64,000 nt of DNA from Thermotogae bacterium (GCA_026988035.1 JALSLY010000059.1:1-64000), one strand, 5' to 3'; positions 16,832 through 27,149 are shown, counted from the stretch's first letter. The notes: a model not told the origin generated them from the sequence alone. Numbers and translations: made by a program.

Positions 16832-16862
16832 GTTGAATTCTCTTTGAAAGAGGTGGGGTGGC

Positions 16863-18029
16863 ATGGAAGTCACACCAATGGTGCGTGAATTTGCCAAAAG
16901 TACGCGTACACCGTTTGTCTTAATGGATTTGAAGATTGTCAAGAGGAATTACGAGAGATTGAGAGATTCTATCCCAGGAGTAAGAATATTTTATGCCGTA
17001 AAGGCAAATTCTCACACACGTGTGTTGAAAAAACTCCATGATCTTGGTTCTTCTTTTGATGTTGCATCACGTGGTGAGATAGAGAAACTTTTAAACATAG
17101 GCGTTCCGGCTTCAAAACTCAGCTTTGGGAATACCATAAAAAAAGAAGAGGATATAAAATTCGCAAGTGACAGGGGCGTAAGCTTTTTTGCTGCGGATGC
17201 TGAGATGGAACTTGAAAAGATCGCTAGGAATGCTCCTAATTCAAAGGTGTACTTTAGGATCGCCATGGGAGGATCAGACAGTGATTGGCCTCTCTCAAGA
17301 AAGTTTGGAACAAACGTAGATCACGTTAAAGATCTAGTGGTTTATGCGAAAGAGCTTTGCCTTAATCCAATTGGTGTTTCTTTCCATGTAGGTTCACAAT
17401 GTTACGATAAATACAGTTGGAAAGAAGCTCTTATGAAAGTGGCAGATATCTTTTGGTTTGCACGTCTTCAAGGAATAAGAATGAACACCATAAATCTTGG
17501 TGGAGGAATGCCCGTAAATTATGTTAGAGATATTCCAACTGTCGAAGAAATAGGTGAAGTTATAAACGAGAGTATAGAAGAATACTTCAATTTTATGGAT
17601 CGCCCAACGTTGTTCGTAGAACCGGGTAGATCAATGGTTGGAGATGCTGGCATACTTGTATCGCGGGTAATACTCAGATCTACTAAGGACATGAAAGATT
17701 GGGTGTATTTAGATGCAGGAGTATTCCATGGTTTGATGGAAACCATTGAAGATCTTAGATACACGCTCGTGGTTGATGGAAAAGAAAACACCCCTTGCAG
17801 ATCCTTTACTTTGGCAGGACCAACATGTGATAGTGTAGACATCATATATGACGAGGTAAGTCTTCCTGAAGACATAACACTTGGAGACATCGTTTATTTT
17901 CTAAATGCAGGTGCATACACCGTAGATTATAACACCCAATTTAATGGAATAGAAGGACCCTACGAATGCTTCCTGGATGACACTGACTTAAAAGAAGAAG
18001 AAGAGGTGTCACAGGTAGTCAGCAATTAA
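16863..18029 (+). CDS. PLP-dependent ornithine/lysine decarboxylase (388 aa)
   Basis: Fold-type III decarboxylase of the Orn/DAP/Arg family 2. PLP Lys in YAVKANSH (about Lys47), FDVASRGEIEKL, HVGSQC (about 178), glycine-rich phosphate loop NLGGGMPV (about 218), EPGRSMV (about 257) and the active-site Cys motif GPTCDSVDI (about 320). CDS in this motif and the compact 388-residue length match ornithine/lysine decarboxylases rather than LysA. It would make putrescine or cadaverine for polyamines; substrate preference cannot be read. The C-terminal tail is acidic (DLKEEEEVSQ). Start ATG follows a ribosome binding site that can be sequestered in the upstream inverted repeat. Confidence 0.8.
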   Translation: MEVTPMVREFAKSTRTPFVLMDLKIVKRNYERLRDSIPGVRIFYAVKANSHTRVLKKLHDLGSSFDVASRGEIEKLLNIGVPASKLSFGNTIKKEEDIKFASDRGVSFFAADAEMELEKIARNAPNSKVYFRIAMGGSDSDWPLSRKFGTNVDHVKDLVVYAKELCLNPIGVSFHVGSQCYDKYSWKEALMKVADIFWFARLQGIRMNTINLGGGMPVNYVRDIPTVEEIGEVINESIEEYFNFMDRPTLFVEPGRSMVGDAGILVSRVILRSTKDMKDWVYLDAGVFHGLMETIEDLRYTLVVDGKENTPCRSFTLAGPTCDSVDIIYDEVSLPEDITLGDIVYFLNAGAYTVDYNTQFNGIEGPYECFLDDTDLKEEEEVSQVVSN

Positions 18030-18091
18030 AGTCAAAGCTTATGAGAATCAAGTGCACAGCGAGCGTTCTTCAAAGGTATGCTGTGAAATAT

Positions 18092-18099
18092 GTTATAAT
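18092..18099 (+). promoter_or_regulatory. Extended -10 promoter of the ferredoxin gene
   Basis: TGTTATAAT (TG-N-TATAAT with perfect -10 at 18094-18099) lies about 145 nt before the ferredoxin start; no good -35 is seen. Transcription from about 18106 would include the structured leader. Confidence 0.55.
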
Positions 18100-18147
18100 T
18101 TGCTCATAGTGAACTTTAATTTATCCTGCCGCAGAGAAAAAATTTAC

Positions 18148-18428
<281 letters not shown>

Positions 18429-18438
18429 GAAAGACAAT

Positions 18439-18463
18439 AGGGGTGGAAAGCTTCACCCCTTTT
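18439..18463 (+). terminator. Rho-independent terminator after ferredoxin
   Basis: AGGGGTGGA / TTCACCCCT stem (one G-U pair) with AAGC loop, followed by TTTTGCGTTTC. Confidence 0.75.
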
Positions 18464-18502
18464 GCGTTTCTTATAAAGGATTTTTTTAGAAGGTGTAGTG
18501 GT

Positions 18503-18799
18503 TTACTTTTTGAATTGATTAACAAAGTTCAATTGAAGATTCGCGATCTGATTTTTTATGTTTTTAAGTGTTTTTTCTTCAAGGTAGGATTCGAAGCCTT
18601 CTACCATTTTTGAGAGAGTGTCTATCAAAAGTTTAGCTTCTTCTCTCGATTTATGAAATTCACCGTCTGCGTCTTTAACCAGTCCCAGCGAGATCCATGC
18701 CTTTTCTTCTATAATGCTGAAAGCAAAAATGACGGTTTCTTGAGGTGTTAGAGTTTTTTTGATTTGCTCTTTTTCTTTACCGACTTTTTCCTCACTCAT
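18503..18799 (-). CDS. DUF1844 family protein (98 aa)
   Basis: Small cytoplasmic alpha-helical protein. [51 protein letters not shown] matches the DUF1844 pattern: a helix ending in A-W-x-x-L-G-L, a short polar loop, then E-A-K-x-x-I-D. Function of the family is unknown. The start overlaps the stop of the AAA+ gene (ATGA) behind GGAGGT, so it is the last gene of the chaperone operon. A link to protein quality control is suggested only by position. Confidence 0.8.
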   Translation of the reverse strand: MSEEKVGKEKEQIKKTLTPQETVIFAFSIIEEKAWISLGLVKDADGEFHKSREEAKLLIDTLSKMVEGFESYLEEKTLKNIKNQIANLQLNFVNQFKK

Positions 18800-21213
18800 T
18801 TTTCTACCTCCAGCGCAGCTTTTCTTATCACTATTATATCTTCTTCAGCATCTACTTCAATGTTGTCGTCCTCTTTGATTTCTCCGGAAATCAGCATATC
18901 GGCGATTCTGTTTTCGATTTCCGATTCTATAATTCTTCTAAGTGGTCTTGCACCCAAAGACGGATCATATCCTCTTTCGGCAAGGAGAGATTTGGCTTTT
19001 TGAGTAACTTTGATTTTTATGTTTTTATCTTCCAAGAGCTTCGTGACTTTAGCGATGAATTTTTCTGCGATTTCTTCCATATGTTCTTTACTCAATGGTT
19101 TAAATGCAATAATAGAATCCAGTCTGTTAAGAAATTCTGGTTTAAAGTGGTGCCTTATCTCCATAAGCATTCTTTCGTCAAGGTAATTCGTTTTGCCCTT
19201 TTCAACACTGTCAAGTATGTACTCTGAGCCCACATTAGAAGTCATAATTATTATCGTATTTTTGAAATCAATGGTATTTCCTTTTCCATCCGTGAGTCTG
19301 CCATCTTCTAAGACTTGAAGAAGGGTGTTGAAAATTTCGGGATGAGCTTTCTCGATTTCATCAAGGAGAATAACACTGTAAGGTCGTCTTCTAACTGCTT
19401 CTGTGAGCTGACCTCCCTCTTCATACCCTACATATCCCGGAGGTGCACCTATAAGTCTTGAAACAGTGTGTTTTTCCGAGTACTCTGACATATCGATTCG
19501 TATCAAGGCATTTTCGCTGTTAAACAGCACTTCGGCCAGAACTCTTGCTAATTCTGTTTTTCCAACGCCTGTTGGTCCTACGAATATGAAAGAACCAAGG
19601 GGCCTGCTTGGATCTTTAAGACCAGCTCGCGAACGTCTCACCGTTGCGGCGACCATATTTACGGCCTCTTCTTGATCAACGATTCTGTTGTGAATAAGAT
19701 TTTCGAGATTCATGAGTTTTTGACGTTCATCTTCAAGCAAGCGGCTCACTGGAATGCCTGTCCAGCGCTCTATAATCTTGGCAATCACATCTTCATTTAC
19801 CACTTTCGGAATATTTTTCTGCCTTTCTTGCCATTCTTTTTGCTTTTCATCAAGTTGAGTTTTTGCTTTCTCCAACTCTGTTTTTTTCAAAGCAGCATCT
19901 TCATAATTTCCTTCAAGAGCGGCATTGTTGATCTCTTCTTCCAGTTTTGTGATATACTTCTCCATTTCCACCAATTCTGTTGGAGCGAAAGAGTTTTCAA
20001 ATTTTACCTGTGATGCTGCTTCATCTATCAAATCTATTGCTTTGTCTGGAAGAAATCTATCGCTTATGTACCTTGATGACAATTTCACAGCGGCTTCGAT
20101 TGCTTCCTTTTCGATTTTAACACCATGGTGTTTTTCATAACTTTCCTTTAGCCCATTTAATATTTCTATTGTTTCTTCTTCGCTGGGTTCCTTGATATAT
20201 ATAGTTTGAAATCTTCGTGCAAGGGCTTTATCTTTTTCCACATATTTCCTGTATTCTTCAACGGTAGTAGCACCTATGCACCTCAATTCTCCACGTGAAA
20301 GAGCTGGTTTAAGCATGTTTGAAGCGTCCAAACTTCCTTCAACGCTTCCTGCACCAACAACTGTATGAAGTTCGTCGATAAAGAGTATTATATTACCGTT
20401 TGATGCTTTTACAGTGTCGATCAAGGACTTTAATCTTTCTTCAAATTCGCCTCGAAATTTTGTCCCAGCTACGAGTCTTCCCATATCAATCGATAATATT
20501 CGCTTGTTTCTCATGTAATCAGGGACTTTGCCATTTACAATAAGCTGAGCAAGCCCTTCAACAACAGCAGTTTTACCAACCCCAGGATCACCCAACAGTA
20601 CTGGATTATTCTTGCGCTTTCTTCCAAGGATTTCTATTGTACGCTCAATTTCCTCTTCTCGTCCTATAACAGGATCAAGCTTATGTGCACGAGCTTCCTC
20701 AGTAAGATCTATGGTGAATTTTGCCAAGACATCAAGGTTCTCACCTTCTTTTGATTTGCCACTACGCCTAATACTCAAAATCGCATTGTACACTTTTTCA
20801 TCATTTACTCTAAACCTTTCGAGTACGCGTGCAGCCATCGAATCGGATGTTTTGACCATACTAAGCAACAAGTGCTCGGTACCTATTCGCTCATCTCCCA
20901 TTCGAAATGCCTCTTTTTTTGCTCCTTCAAGTACATGTCTGGCATCTGGAGTAATGTACATTTGCTTTATGCTGCCACTTGTAGGTCTTGAACCGCCGTA
21001 TTCTCTTACGAGCTCTTCAGTTTTTTCTTTTAATTTGTCAAGGCTTACTTTTAAATCTTTAAGTACATCTATTGCTACATTTTCTCCATCTTCGAGGAGG
21101 GCAAGCAAAATATGCTCAGATCTCAATTGATCTTGCCCATATCTTGTGAGAATATCTTGGGTAGACATCAGCACTTGGGCCGCTTTTTCAGTATATTCAT
21201 CAAAATTCAACAT
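18796..21213 (-). CDS. Hsp100 AAA+ chaperone, ClpB/ClpC hybrid features (805 aa)
   Basis: Two-ring protein unfoldase. N-terminal Clp repeat domain (1-145), AAA-1 with Walker [11 protein letters not shown] (about 206-215) and Walker B ILFIDELH, middle domain about 410-470, AAA-2 with Walker [11 protein letters not shown] (about 545), GYVG pore loop and C-terminal D2-small domain. The middle domain is a single short coiled coil (ClpC/UVR size), not the long 120-residue ClpB propeller. Yet the hydrophobic [ILVM]-G-F loop that docks on ClpP is missing between TSNVGSEYI and [12 protein letters not shown]. Its operon partners dnaK and hsp20 fit a disaggregase role (inference). Compare the 831-residue ClpC at 53845, which keeps the loop. 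Confidence 0.9.
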   Translation of the reverse strand: MLNFDEYTEKAAQVLMSTQDILTRYGQDQLRSEHILLALLEDGENVAIDVLKDLKVSLDKLKEKTEELVREYGGSRPTSGSIKQMYITPDARHVLEGAKKEAFRMGDERIGTEHLLLSMVKTSDSMAARVLERFRVNDEKVYNAILSIRRSGKSKEGENLDVLAKFTIDLTEEARAHKLDPVIGREEEIERTIEILGRKRKNNPVLLGDPGVGKTAVVEGLAQLIVNGKVPDYMRNKRILSIDMGRLVAGTKFRGEFEERLKSLIDTVKASNGNIILFIDELHTVVGAGSVEGSLDASNMLKPALSRGELRCIGATTVEEYRKYVEKDKALARRFQTIYIKEPSEEETIEILNGLKESYEKHHGVKIEKEAIEAAVKLSSRYISDRFLPDKAIDLIDEAASQVKFENSFAPTELVEMEKYITKLEEEINNAALEGNYEDAALKKTELEKAKTQLDEKQKEWQERQKNIPKVVNEDVIAKIIERWTGIPVSRLLEDERQKLMNLENLIHNRIVDQEEAVNMVAATVRRSRAGLKDPSRPLGSFIFVGPTGVGKTELARVLAEVLFNSENALIRIDMSEYSEKHTVSRLIGAPPGYVGYEEGGQLTEAVRRRPYSVILLDEIEKAHPEIFNTLLQVLEDGRLTDGKGNTIDFKNTIIIMTSNVGSEYILDSVEKGKTNYLDERMLMEIRHHFKPEFLNRLDSIIAFKPLSKEHMEEIAEKFIAKVTKLLEDKNIKIKVTQKAKSLLAERGYDPSLGARPLRRIIESEIENRIADMLISGEIKEDDNIEVDAEEDIIVIRKAALEVEK

Positions 21214-21233
21214 ATATCACACCTCCAAAGACA

Positions 21234-21254
21234 AGAGGGGCAATTTGCCCCTCT
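21234..21254 (-). terminator. Intra-operon hairpin between hsp20 and AAA+ gene
   Basis: Read on the minus strand, AGAGGGGCA / TGCCCCTCT form a 9-bp GC-rich stem with a 3-nt loop, followed by TGTCTTT and then the ribosome binding site of the AAA+ gene. The tail is weak in U, so it is probably a partial terminator or an RNA-stability element that sets the hsp20:clp ratio. Confidence 0.6.
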
Positions 21255-21268
21255 CATATTTTGCTTCA

Positions 21269-21733
21269 TTACTTGACTTCGATCTTGACTTTTTTCGTTT
21301 TGGATTCAGGGCGTTTTGGAATTGTGAGTTTAAGTACTCCGTTTTCATATTTTGCACTAATATTTTCACTATCTGCATCTTCTGGCACGGTAAAGGATCT
21401 TTCAAACGCACCGTAACTTCTCTCAAGGATCTTGGAGCCTTTCTTTTCCTCAACATGTTCATTCTTTTTCTCTCCTTTTATGGTGAGAACACGGTTGTTG
21501 AGGCTTACTTCAATTTCATCACGATTCATGCCGGGAAGTTCAACTTCAAGCTCATACCCCTTGTCACTTTCAAAAACATCTATTGCTGGCATGAACCCTT
21601 CCATTCTTGATGCAAAAGTTGGCCATTCGTACGGAAATTCATCAAAGATTCTGTCGATCATTTTTTGCATCTCTTTGAAAGGAGTGTAGAAATCCAGGCT
21701 TTCGCTTCTTCCTTTCCTCTTTTCAATCGCCAT
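21269..21733 (-). CDS. hsp20: Small heat-shock protein Hsp20 (154 aa)
   Basis: ATP-independent holdase of the alpha-crystallin family. The alpha-crystallin domain spans about 48-140: MPAIDVFESDKGYELEVELPGM, EVSLNNRVLTIKGEKK, YGAFERSFTVPEDAD, and the GVLKLTIPK strand (motif A-x-x-x-n-GVL). The C-terminal tail is Lys-rich and lacks a clear I-x-I anchor (VKIEV). ATG at 21733 follows AGGAGGTGG; an upstream in-frame GTG is part of that ribosome binding site. Second gene after dnaK. Confidence 0.95.
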   Translation of the reverse strand: MAIEKRKGRSESLDFYTPFKEMQKMIDRIFDEFPYEWPTFASRMEGFMPAIDVFESDKGYELEVELPGMNRDEIEVSLNNRVLTIKGEKKNEHVEEKKGSKILERSYGAFERSFTVPEDADSENISAKYENGVLKLTIPKRPESKTKKVKIEVK

Positions 21734-21769
21734 ACGAACCACCTCCTAAAATTTATTTTAAAAATTGAA

Positions 21770-23626
21770 TCACTTTCCCTGATATTCAGCATTCACTGTT
21801 TCATCACCAGAGTCGCTATCCGATACGTCCTGTCCTGCTTTTCCACCTGGACCCCCGGTGGAGCTTCCAGTAGCAGCGCCAGAAGCTTGTTGGTAAAGTT
21901 TTTGACCAATTTCCTGAGACTTCTTTTGAAGATCATCCATCAGAACTTTCATTCTTGCATAATCGTCATGTTCTATAGCATCCTTCAAGTCTTTGACCAT
22001 AGATTCCACCTCAGATCTCAAAGCGGGATCGACTTTGTCGCCCTGGTCTTTAAGAAGTTTTTCCATCTGATATACGAGAGAATCCGCATTGTTTTTAAGC
22101 TCAACCTGTTGTTTGCGCTTCCTGTCTTCTTCTTCGTATTTTTTAGCCTCTTCTACCATTTTATCGACTTCTGCTTCTGAAAGGTTAGAGCTTCCACTTA
22201 TAACTATCGACTGTTCTTTGCCGGTAGCTTTATCTCTTGCGGAAACATGAACTATACCATCAGAATCTATATCAAATGTAACTTCTATTTGTGGTATTCC
22301 CCTTGGCGCGGGAGGAATACCGGTAAGGGTGAATCTTCCAAGAGATTTATTATCGGCAGCCATTTCTCTTTCACCCTGAAGAACGTTGATTTCAACTTCT
22401 GACTGCCCATCTTCCGCGGTGGTGAAAATCTCCGATTTCTTTGTTGGAATTGTTGTGTTACGTTTGATAAGTTTGTGCATAAGTCCACCTTTGACTTCAA
22501 CCCCAAGTGAAAGAGGAGTTACATCGACTAAGACCACTTCTTTTTTTATTTCGCCTGTCAATATGGATGCTTGAAGTGCTGCACCAAGTGCCACGGCTTC
22601 ATCCGGGTTGACGGCTTTGGAGGGTTCTTTATGAAAAATGTTTTTCAAAAATCTCTGAATAATAGGCATTCTTGTTGAACCACCGACCAACAAGATTTCA
22701 GCTATGTCGTCTGGCGTGATCTTTGCATCACTTAACACTGTTTCTATCGGTTCTCGCATTTTTTCCACCACATCTTGAATGAGACTTTCGAGTTTTGCTC
22801 TTGTAAGAGTTGCTTCAAGGTGTTTAGGCCCTGTTGCATCAGCCGTAATGTAAGGCAAGCTTATTTGCGTTTCCATTTTAGTAGTAAGTTCGATCTTAGC
22901 CCTTTCAGAAGCATCTTTTAACCTTTGAAGTGCTTGCTTGTCATTGGAAAGATCGATGCCTGTATCTTTTTTGAAACTGTCGATCAGCCAATTCATTATC
23001 CTTTGGTCAAAATCATCTCCACCAAGATGATTATTTCCACTTGTGGCTTTGACTTCTATGACGCCACCCCCAATTTCAAGTAACGAAACATCAAAGGTGC
23101 CACCACCTAAATCGCAAACTATGACGTTCTCCTCCTTGTTCATATCAACACCGTAAGCAAGTGCGGCGGCTGTGGGTTCATTTATGATTCTCATAACTTC
23201 AAGTCCTGCTATTCTTCCAGCATCTTTTGTAGCCTGGCGCTGTGAGTCTTCAAAGTAAGCTGGCACAGTTATCACAGCTTTTTTAACCTTTCCGCCAAGT
23301 CCCGCTTCCGCATCTTTTTTGAGTTTTCTTAACACAAATGCACTTATTTCTTGTGGCGTGTACTCTTTGTTGTCAATCTTTACTTTGTAATTTGAGCCCA
23401 TATGCCTTTTTATAGATCGTACGGTTCTCTCCGCATTCAATATTGCCTGCCTTTTCGCAGGTTCCCCTACGAGAATTTCTCCTGTTTTGCTGAAAGCTAC
23501 TACCGACGGGGTTAATCTAGCCCCTTCAGCGTTTTGAATAACCTCGGGTTTTCCGTTTCTCACCACGGCTATTTCAGAATTGGTTGTACCCAAGTCTATT
23601 CCAACTACAAATTCCTGTTCAGCCAT
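21770..23626 (-). CDS. dnaK: Molecular chaperone DnaK (618 aa)
   Basis: Hsp70 ATPase-dependent chaperone. ATP-binding domain about 1-370 ([62 protein letters not shown]), linker [14 protein letters not shown], peptide-binding domain and helical lid, ending with a Gly/Ser-rich tail ([16 protein letters not shown]). The tail ends AEYQGK instead of the EEVD-like or DAEF ends. Ribosome binding site GGAGGTG. First gene of dnaK-hsp20-clp-DUF1844. GrpE, DnaJ and HrcA are not adjacent. Confidence 0.97.
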   Translation of the reverse strand: MAEQEFVVGIDLGTTNSEIAVVRNGKPEVIQNAEGARLTPSVVAFSKTGEILVGEPAKRQAILNAERTVRSIKRHMGSNYKVKIDNKEYTPQEISAFVLRKLKKDAEAGLGGKVKKAVITVPAYFEDSQRQATKDAGRIAGLEVMRIINEPTAAALAYGVDMNKEENVIVCDLGGGTFDVSLLEIGGGVIEVKATSGNNHLGGDDFDQRIMNWLIDSFKKDTGIDLSNDKQALQRLKDASERAKIELTTKMETQISLPYITADATGPKHLEATLTRAKLESLIQDVVEKMREPIETVLSDAKITPDDIAEILLVGGSTRMPIIQRFLKNIFHKEPSKAVNPDEAVALGAALQASILTGEIKKEVVLVDVTPLSLGVEVKGGLMHKLIKRNTTIPTKKSEIFTTAEDGQSEVEINVLQGEREMAADNKSLGRFTLTGIPPAPRGIPQIEVTFDIDSDGIVHVSARDKATGKEQSIVISGSSNLSEAEVDKMVEEAKKYEEEDRKRKQQVELKNNADSLVYQMEKLLKDQGDKVDPALRSEVESMVKDLKDAIEHDDYARMKVLMDDLQKKSQEIGQKLYQQASGAATGSSTGGPGGKAGQDVSDSDSGDETVNAEYQGK

Positions 23627-23654
23627 TTACGTCACCTCCATCTTTTTCATTTGA

Positions 23655-23683
23655 ATTATAACCATCTCGCGAATGAATGTCAA
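23655..23683 (-). promoter_or_regulatory. Consensus sigma-70 promoter of dnaK operon
   Basis: On the minus strand TTGACA (23683-23678), a 17-nt spacer and TATAAT (23660-23655) match the housekeeping consensus exactly. It predicts a start near 23648 and a leader of about 22 nt. No CIRCE element overlaps it, so HrcA repression is not supported. Confidence 0.9.
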
Positions 23684-23781
23684 GGGTGTTTTATCACTTT
23701 ATATAAAAATGCAATCCCGTATGAAATGGCATTTTTCAAGTGGTAAATTTTAAATAAATTAAATTGTTAAGCACTCTTAAT

Positions 23782-25137
23782 CTATATTTGCCAATTTTTG
23801 ATTTCTTTTATCATATTCTGAAGTAAGCGTCTATCCATTCCAGCAAGTTCTGCTGCTTTACTGACATTTCCGTTGGTTTTCCTTAAAATGGAGGATATAA
23901 ATCGCCTTTGGAGCTCTTTATAAAGTTTTTCTTTTTCAATTTTCTTTCTGATGAGATACGTTTTATAATCCATGAACTCTTCTTCTTTTTTTATCTCGTT
24001 GGGTAAATCCTGTATTTTGATTTCTTCTGAAGAAGCGTTGATCATTGCTCGCAATATGACGTTCTCAAGTTCTCTAACATTTCCAGGCCATTCGTATTCT
24101 TTTAACATGTTCATTGCTTTTGGTGATATGCTCTTTACACTTTCTCCGAATTTTTTCGAATAATTCTTTAAGTAGTGCATCGCTATAGCTTCAATATCCT
24201 CTGGCCGCTTTCTAAGAGGAGGAATTTCAATTCTCATCACGTTTATCCTGTAATACAGATCTTGCCTAAATTTTCCATTTTCAGTCATTTTATCCAACGG
24301 TTTGTTTGTTGCACAGACAAGGCGAAAATCAACTTCGATTTCTTTGACACTTCCCAAACGAGTGATTTTTGAGTCTTGTAGAACACGAAGAAGCTTGGCT
24401 TGATGTTCGAGACGCATGTCCCCTATTTCATCCAGAAAAAGTGTACCTCTATTTGCTGCTTCGAATTTTCCTGTTTTTTCTGATAATGCACCTGTGAAAG
24501 CCCCTTTTTCGTAACCAAAAAATTCGCTTTCAAAGAGGTCTTCTGGAATAGCAGAAACATTAACAGCGATAAACGGCCCAAGGTATCTTTTACTTCGGGC
24601 ATGGATCTCGCGCGCAATGAGTTCTTTTCCAGTTCCGCTCTCTCCAAGTATTAAAACTGGTAGATCTTTTTCAGCATATTCGGGTAATTTCTTGAGAATT
24701 TCCAGCATTGTCGTGTTCCTTGTTACCAATCCTGATACTTTTCGAATGCGTTTCTTAAGTGCCATGTTTTCTTGTTTTATGTTAGAATATTCCAAAGCTC
24801 TTTGAATTTTCATTTCCAGATCACGGACATTTATTGGCTTAGAAATGTAATCATAGGCTCCTGCTTTTATTGCATCTACAGCGTTTTCTATAGTTCCAAA
24901 TGCGGTAACGACGATAATTGGTATATCTAATATTTTCTTGGTTTCTTTAAGAAGTGTCATACCATCCATTTTAGGCATTTTTACATCTGTAACCAATAAT
25001 TCTGGATGCTTTGATTGAATTAGTCTTAGAGCTTCAATACCATCTTTTGCTGTTAAAACGTTGTACTTCTTTGAAAAATGCATTGACATGAGCTCAAGCA
25101 TATGTGCTTCATCATCTACAAAAAGAATCGTGTTCAT
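23782..25137 (-). CDS. NtrC-family response regulator (451 aa)
   Basis: Three domains: receiver (1-120) with phospho-acceptor Asp51 in VTDVKMPKMDG and Lys in ISKPI; AAA+ sigma-54 activator domain (about 140-370) with Walker A GESGTGKE, the sigma-54 contact loop GAFTGA (about 212-217), Walker B LFLDEIGD and WPGNVRELENV; C-terminal Fis-type helix-turn-helix (NGNVSKAAELAGMDRRLLQNMIK). An intact GAFTGA implies a partner sigma-54 factor, RpoN, which must be encoded elsewhere. The start overlaps the stop of the kinase gene (ATGA), so the two form a two-component pair. Confidence 0.9.
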   Translation of the reverse strand: MNTILFVDDEAHMLELMSMHFSKKYNVLTAKDGIEALRLIQSKHPELLVTDVKMPKMDGMTLLKETKKILDIPIIVVTAFGTIENAVDAIKAGAYDYISKPINVRDLEMKIQRALEYSNIKQENMALKKRIRKVSGLVTRNTTMLEILKKLPEYAEKDLPVLILGESGTGKELIAREIHARSKRYLGPFIAVNVSAIPEDLFESEFFGYEKGAFTGALSEKTGKFEAANRGTLFLDEIGDMRLEHQAKLLRVLQDSKITRLGSVKEIEVDFRLVCATNKPLDKMTENGKFRQDLYYRINVMRIEIPPLRKRPEDIEAIAMHYLKNYSKKFGESVKSISPKAMNMLKEYEWPGNVRELENVILRAMINASSEEIKIQDLPNEIKKEEEFMDYKTYLIRKKIEKEKLYKELQRRFISSILRKTNGNVSKAAELAGMDRRLLQNMIKEIKNWQI

Positions 25138-27149
25138 TCTTTTCCCTCCAAAAAAGGTGGAAGAACAGGATTTCTCAACTTTGTCTCAGAGTTTTTTACT
25201 TCCACTGGCAGAATAACAGTAAATTTTGTTTCTTTTTCATTGCTCATAACATTCACATTTCCTCCCATATTATGAACGTAATTGTAGACTATCGCAAGGC
25301 CCAAACCGGTCCCGTTTTTTTTGGTGGTATAAAATGGTTCGAATATACGATGTATGTCATTTGGATCGATCATCTTTCCATCATCAGATACTTCTATGTG
25401 AAAAGTTCTTTTGTTAGAAGTGAGTTTGAATTCTATGTTTCCTTCTACTTCAACCCCATCTAAGGCATTTGTTCCGAGATTAAGCAAGATCTCCATTAAC
25501 ATGTTTTTGTCAAAGTATGCCATCACAGGTGTTTCTGGAACTCTTGTTGATATTTTGACTGACTTCTTTAATGCATTTTCAGCCAAGAGCAAGACCGTTT
25601 TGTTGATCAGTTCTCTCACATCCCCTTTCTCTATTGAAGGAGATTTTTGACGGGCAAAATCGAGGAAGTTTTCAAGTATACTGTTGATCCGTTCAATTTC
25701 TTCTTGAATGTAACCCTTGAGCTTTTCAGTCGATGAAGAATCTTCACGTAGAATTTGAAGAGATGTTGAAATCACATTAAGTGGATTTCTTATCTCGTGA
25801 GCTACTCCGAAAGCCAACTTTCCAAGAGAAACCATTCTTTCTTGAAAGAACATGTTACGTTCTGCTTTTCTTACACGCTGAATGCTTCTGAAGCGCGACA
25901 TGAAGAGTGTGATTTGATTCGAAATGAGCTCTAAAATTTCCATATCAAGACCAGTATATTTCCCGAATTGTTTATGCCCCAAAAGCAAAAATCCTTCCAC
26001 TTTGTCGACATTTTTCATCCATACAAGTAATTCTTTTCCTCTAAAATGTGAAGGCTTATTTGGCACTGTGTACAGATCGACCGTTTTCGAAGTGGAAAAT
26101 GCTTGATTCATCTTGAAATCGAGTTTTAAAGAAGTGTGAAGCGATCTATAAATGCCACTGTCTTCTCTGAAAAAAATCTCGACATCCTTCACATTTAGGA
26201 TCTTTCGGCAGTAGCTCATAACAATTGGTTCTAAATCCTCGAGCGTATCAATTTCAAGTATTTGTCGAACGAAACTCATCATATTTTCACGGTAGTAATA
26301 CGAACCGCTTTTTGATACCTTTTCAAGTAATCTGTCAAATTTTTTCAAGTAGCCACTGAAAGCGAAAAAAGCAAAAAAGATTAGAGCAAAGCTTACGAAA
26401 AAAGATTGCATTATTCCCATTTTACCGACAAAATATGAATTAACGTAATAACCTATCACAAAGAATACTGATATGACAAAAGAGATAGATGCTACGTAAA
26501 GTGTATTTTTGAGAAATCCAGTAGACGTTAATCTTCTGTAGCCGTAATGAATGTTGAGAAGAACATACAAGTATATGGGTAGAACCAAGGAATTCGCAGA
26601 TAGTAAATAAGCTCCTACGGATGCCGAAGAAATTTCAACCCAAATGGACGATATTTCAAATGCAGAAAAAGCAGAATAGTAGATTATATGCAAAATTATT
26701 CTGGATCTTCTGCTGAAAGATCTGGTTTTTAAGTGTTCGTGTGCTAAATATCCTATAACTAAAATGGAGTTTATTGTGAAGAATACAGCCCCCCAAATTC
26801 TGATATTGGAAAATAGAAATTGTGTCACGGGAAGTGAAATACCAAAGGCGAATAACAAGCACAATTCTAACCAATACAGTTTTTCCAATGCTAAGCTGCG
26901 TGATATGTGCAGAACAGGCGTAATTGAAACCATTGCAAGAAATGCAATGAAAAAAATCGATTGAAGATCCACTCTTCCAAATGTTTTGGAAAATTCTGAA
27001 ATATTCCACAATAAGAACGACGATGCTATCAGAACTATGTAAAGATTTTGGGCTTCTTTTTGGGAATAAAAATGATATCTCAGAGCAAAAAGCATCATCA
27101 ATCCTGTAGCTACGCTACCAGCGAGATTCATGTAAAAGGTAAAGTACAT
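25134..27149 (-). CDS. Membrane sensor histidine kinase with GAF domain (671 aa)
   Basis: The first ~270 residues hold about eight hydrophobic helices. A GAF-like domain follows (about 290-430; LEPIVMSYCRKILNVKDVEIFF to GLDMEILELISNQITLFMSRF). HisKA has the phospho-accepting His in LAFGVAHEIRNPLN (about 452), then an HATPase with N box (LLNLGTNALDGV), G1 (VSDDGKMID) and G2 (GTGLGLAI). The many-helix sensor plus GAF resembles the 7TM/PrsK-like kinase architecture. Signal unknown. Ends 4 nt inside the NtrC-type regulator. Ribosome binding site is weak (GGAAAGGGCGTGAG); the first ATG was taken. Confidence 0.88.
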   Translation of the reverse strand: MYFTFYMNLAGSVATGLMMLFALRYHFYSQKEAQNLYIVLIASSFLLWNISEFSKTFGRVDLQSIFFIAFLAMVSITPVLHISRSLALEKLYWLELCLLFAFGISLPVTQFLFSNIRIWGAVFFTINSILVIGYLAHEHLKTRSFSRRSRIILHIIYYSAFSAFEISSIWVEISSASVGAYLLSANSLVLPIYLYVLLNIHYGYRRLTSTGFLKNTLYVASISFVISVFFVIGYYVNSYFVGKMGIMQSFFVSFALIFFAFFAFSGYLKKFDRLLEKVSKSGSYYYRENMMSFVRQILEIDTLEDLEPIVMSYCRKILNVKDVEIFFREDSGIYRSLHTSLKLDFKMNQAFSTSKTVDLYTVPNKPSHFRGKELLVWMKNVDKVEGFLLLGHKQFGKYTGLDMEILELISNQITLFMSRFRSIQRVRKAERNMFFQERMVSLGKLAFGVAHEIRNPLNVISTSLQILREDSSSTEKLKGYIQEEIERINSILENFLDFARQKSPSIEKGDVRELINKTVLLLAENALKKSVKISTRVPETPVMAYFDKNMLMEILLNLGTNALDGVEVEGNIEFKLTSNKRTFHIEVSDDGKMIDPNDIHRIFEPFYTTKKNGTGLGLAIVYNYVHNMGGNVNVMSNEKETKFTVILPVEVKNSETKLRNPVLPPFLEGKE

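Noticed and set aside
23767-23780. AGCACTC half-site resembling CIRCE upstream of dnaK
   Set aside because: The second arm GAGTGCT is missing at the required 9-nt spacing, and the site lies about 90 nt upstream of the promoter.
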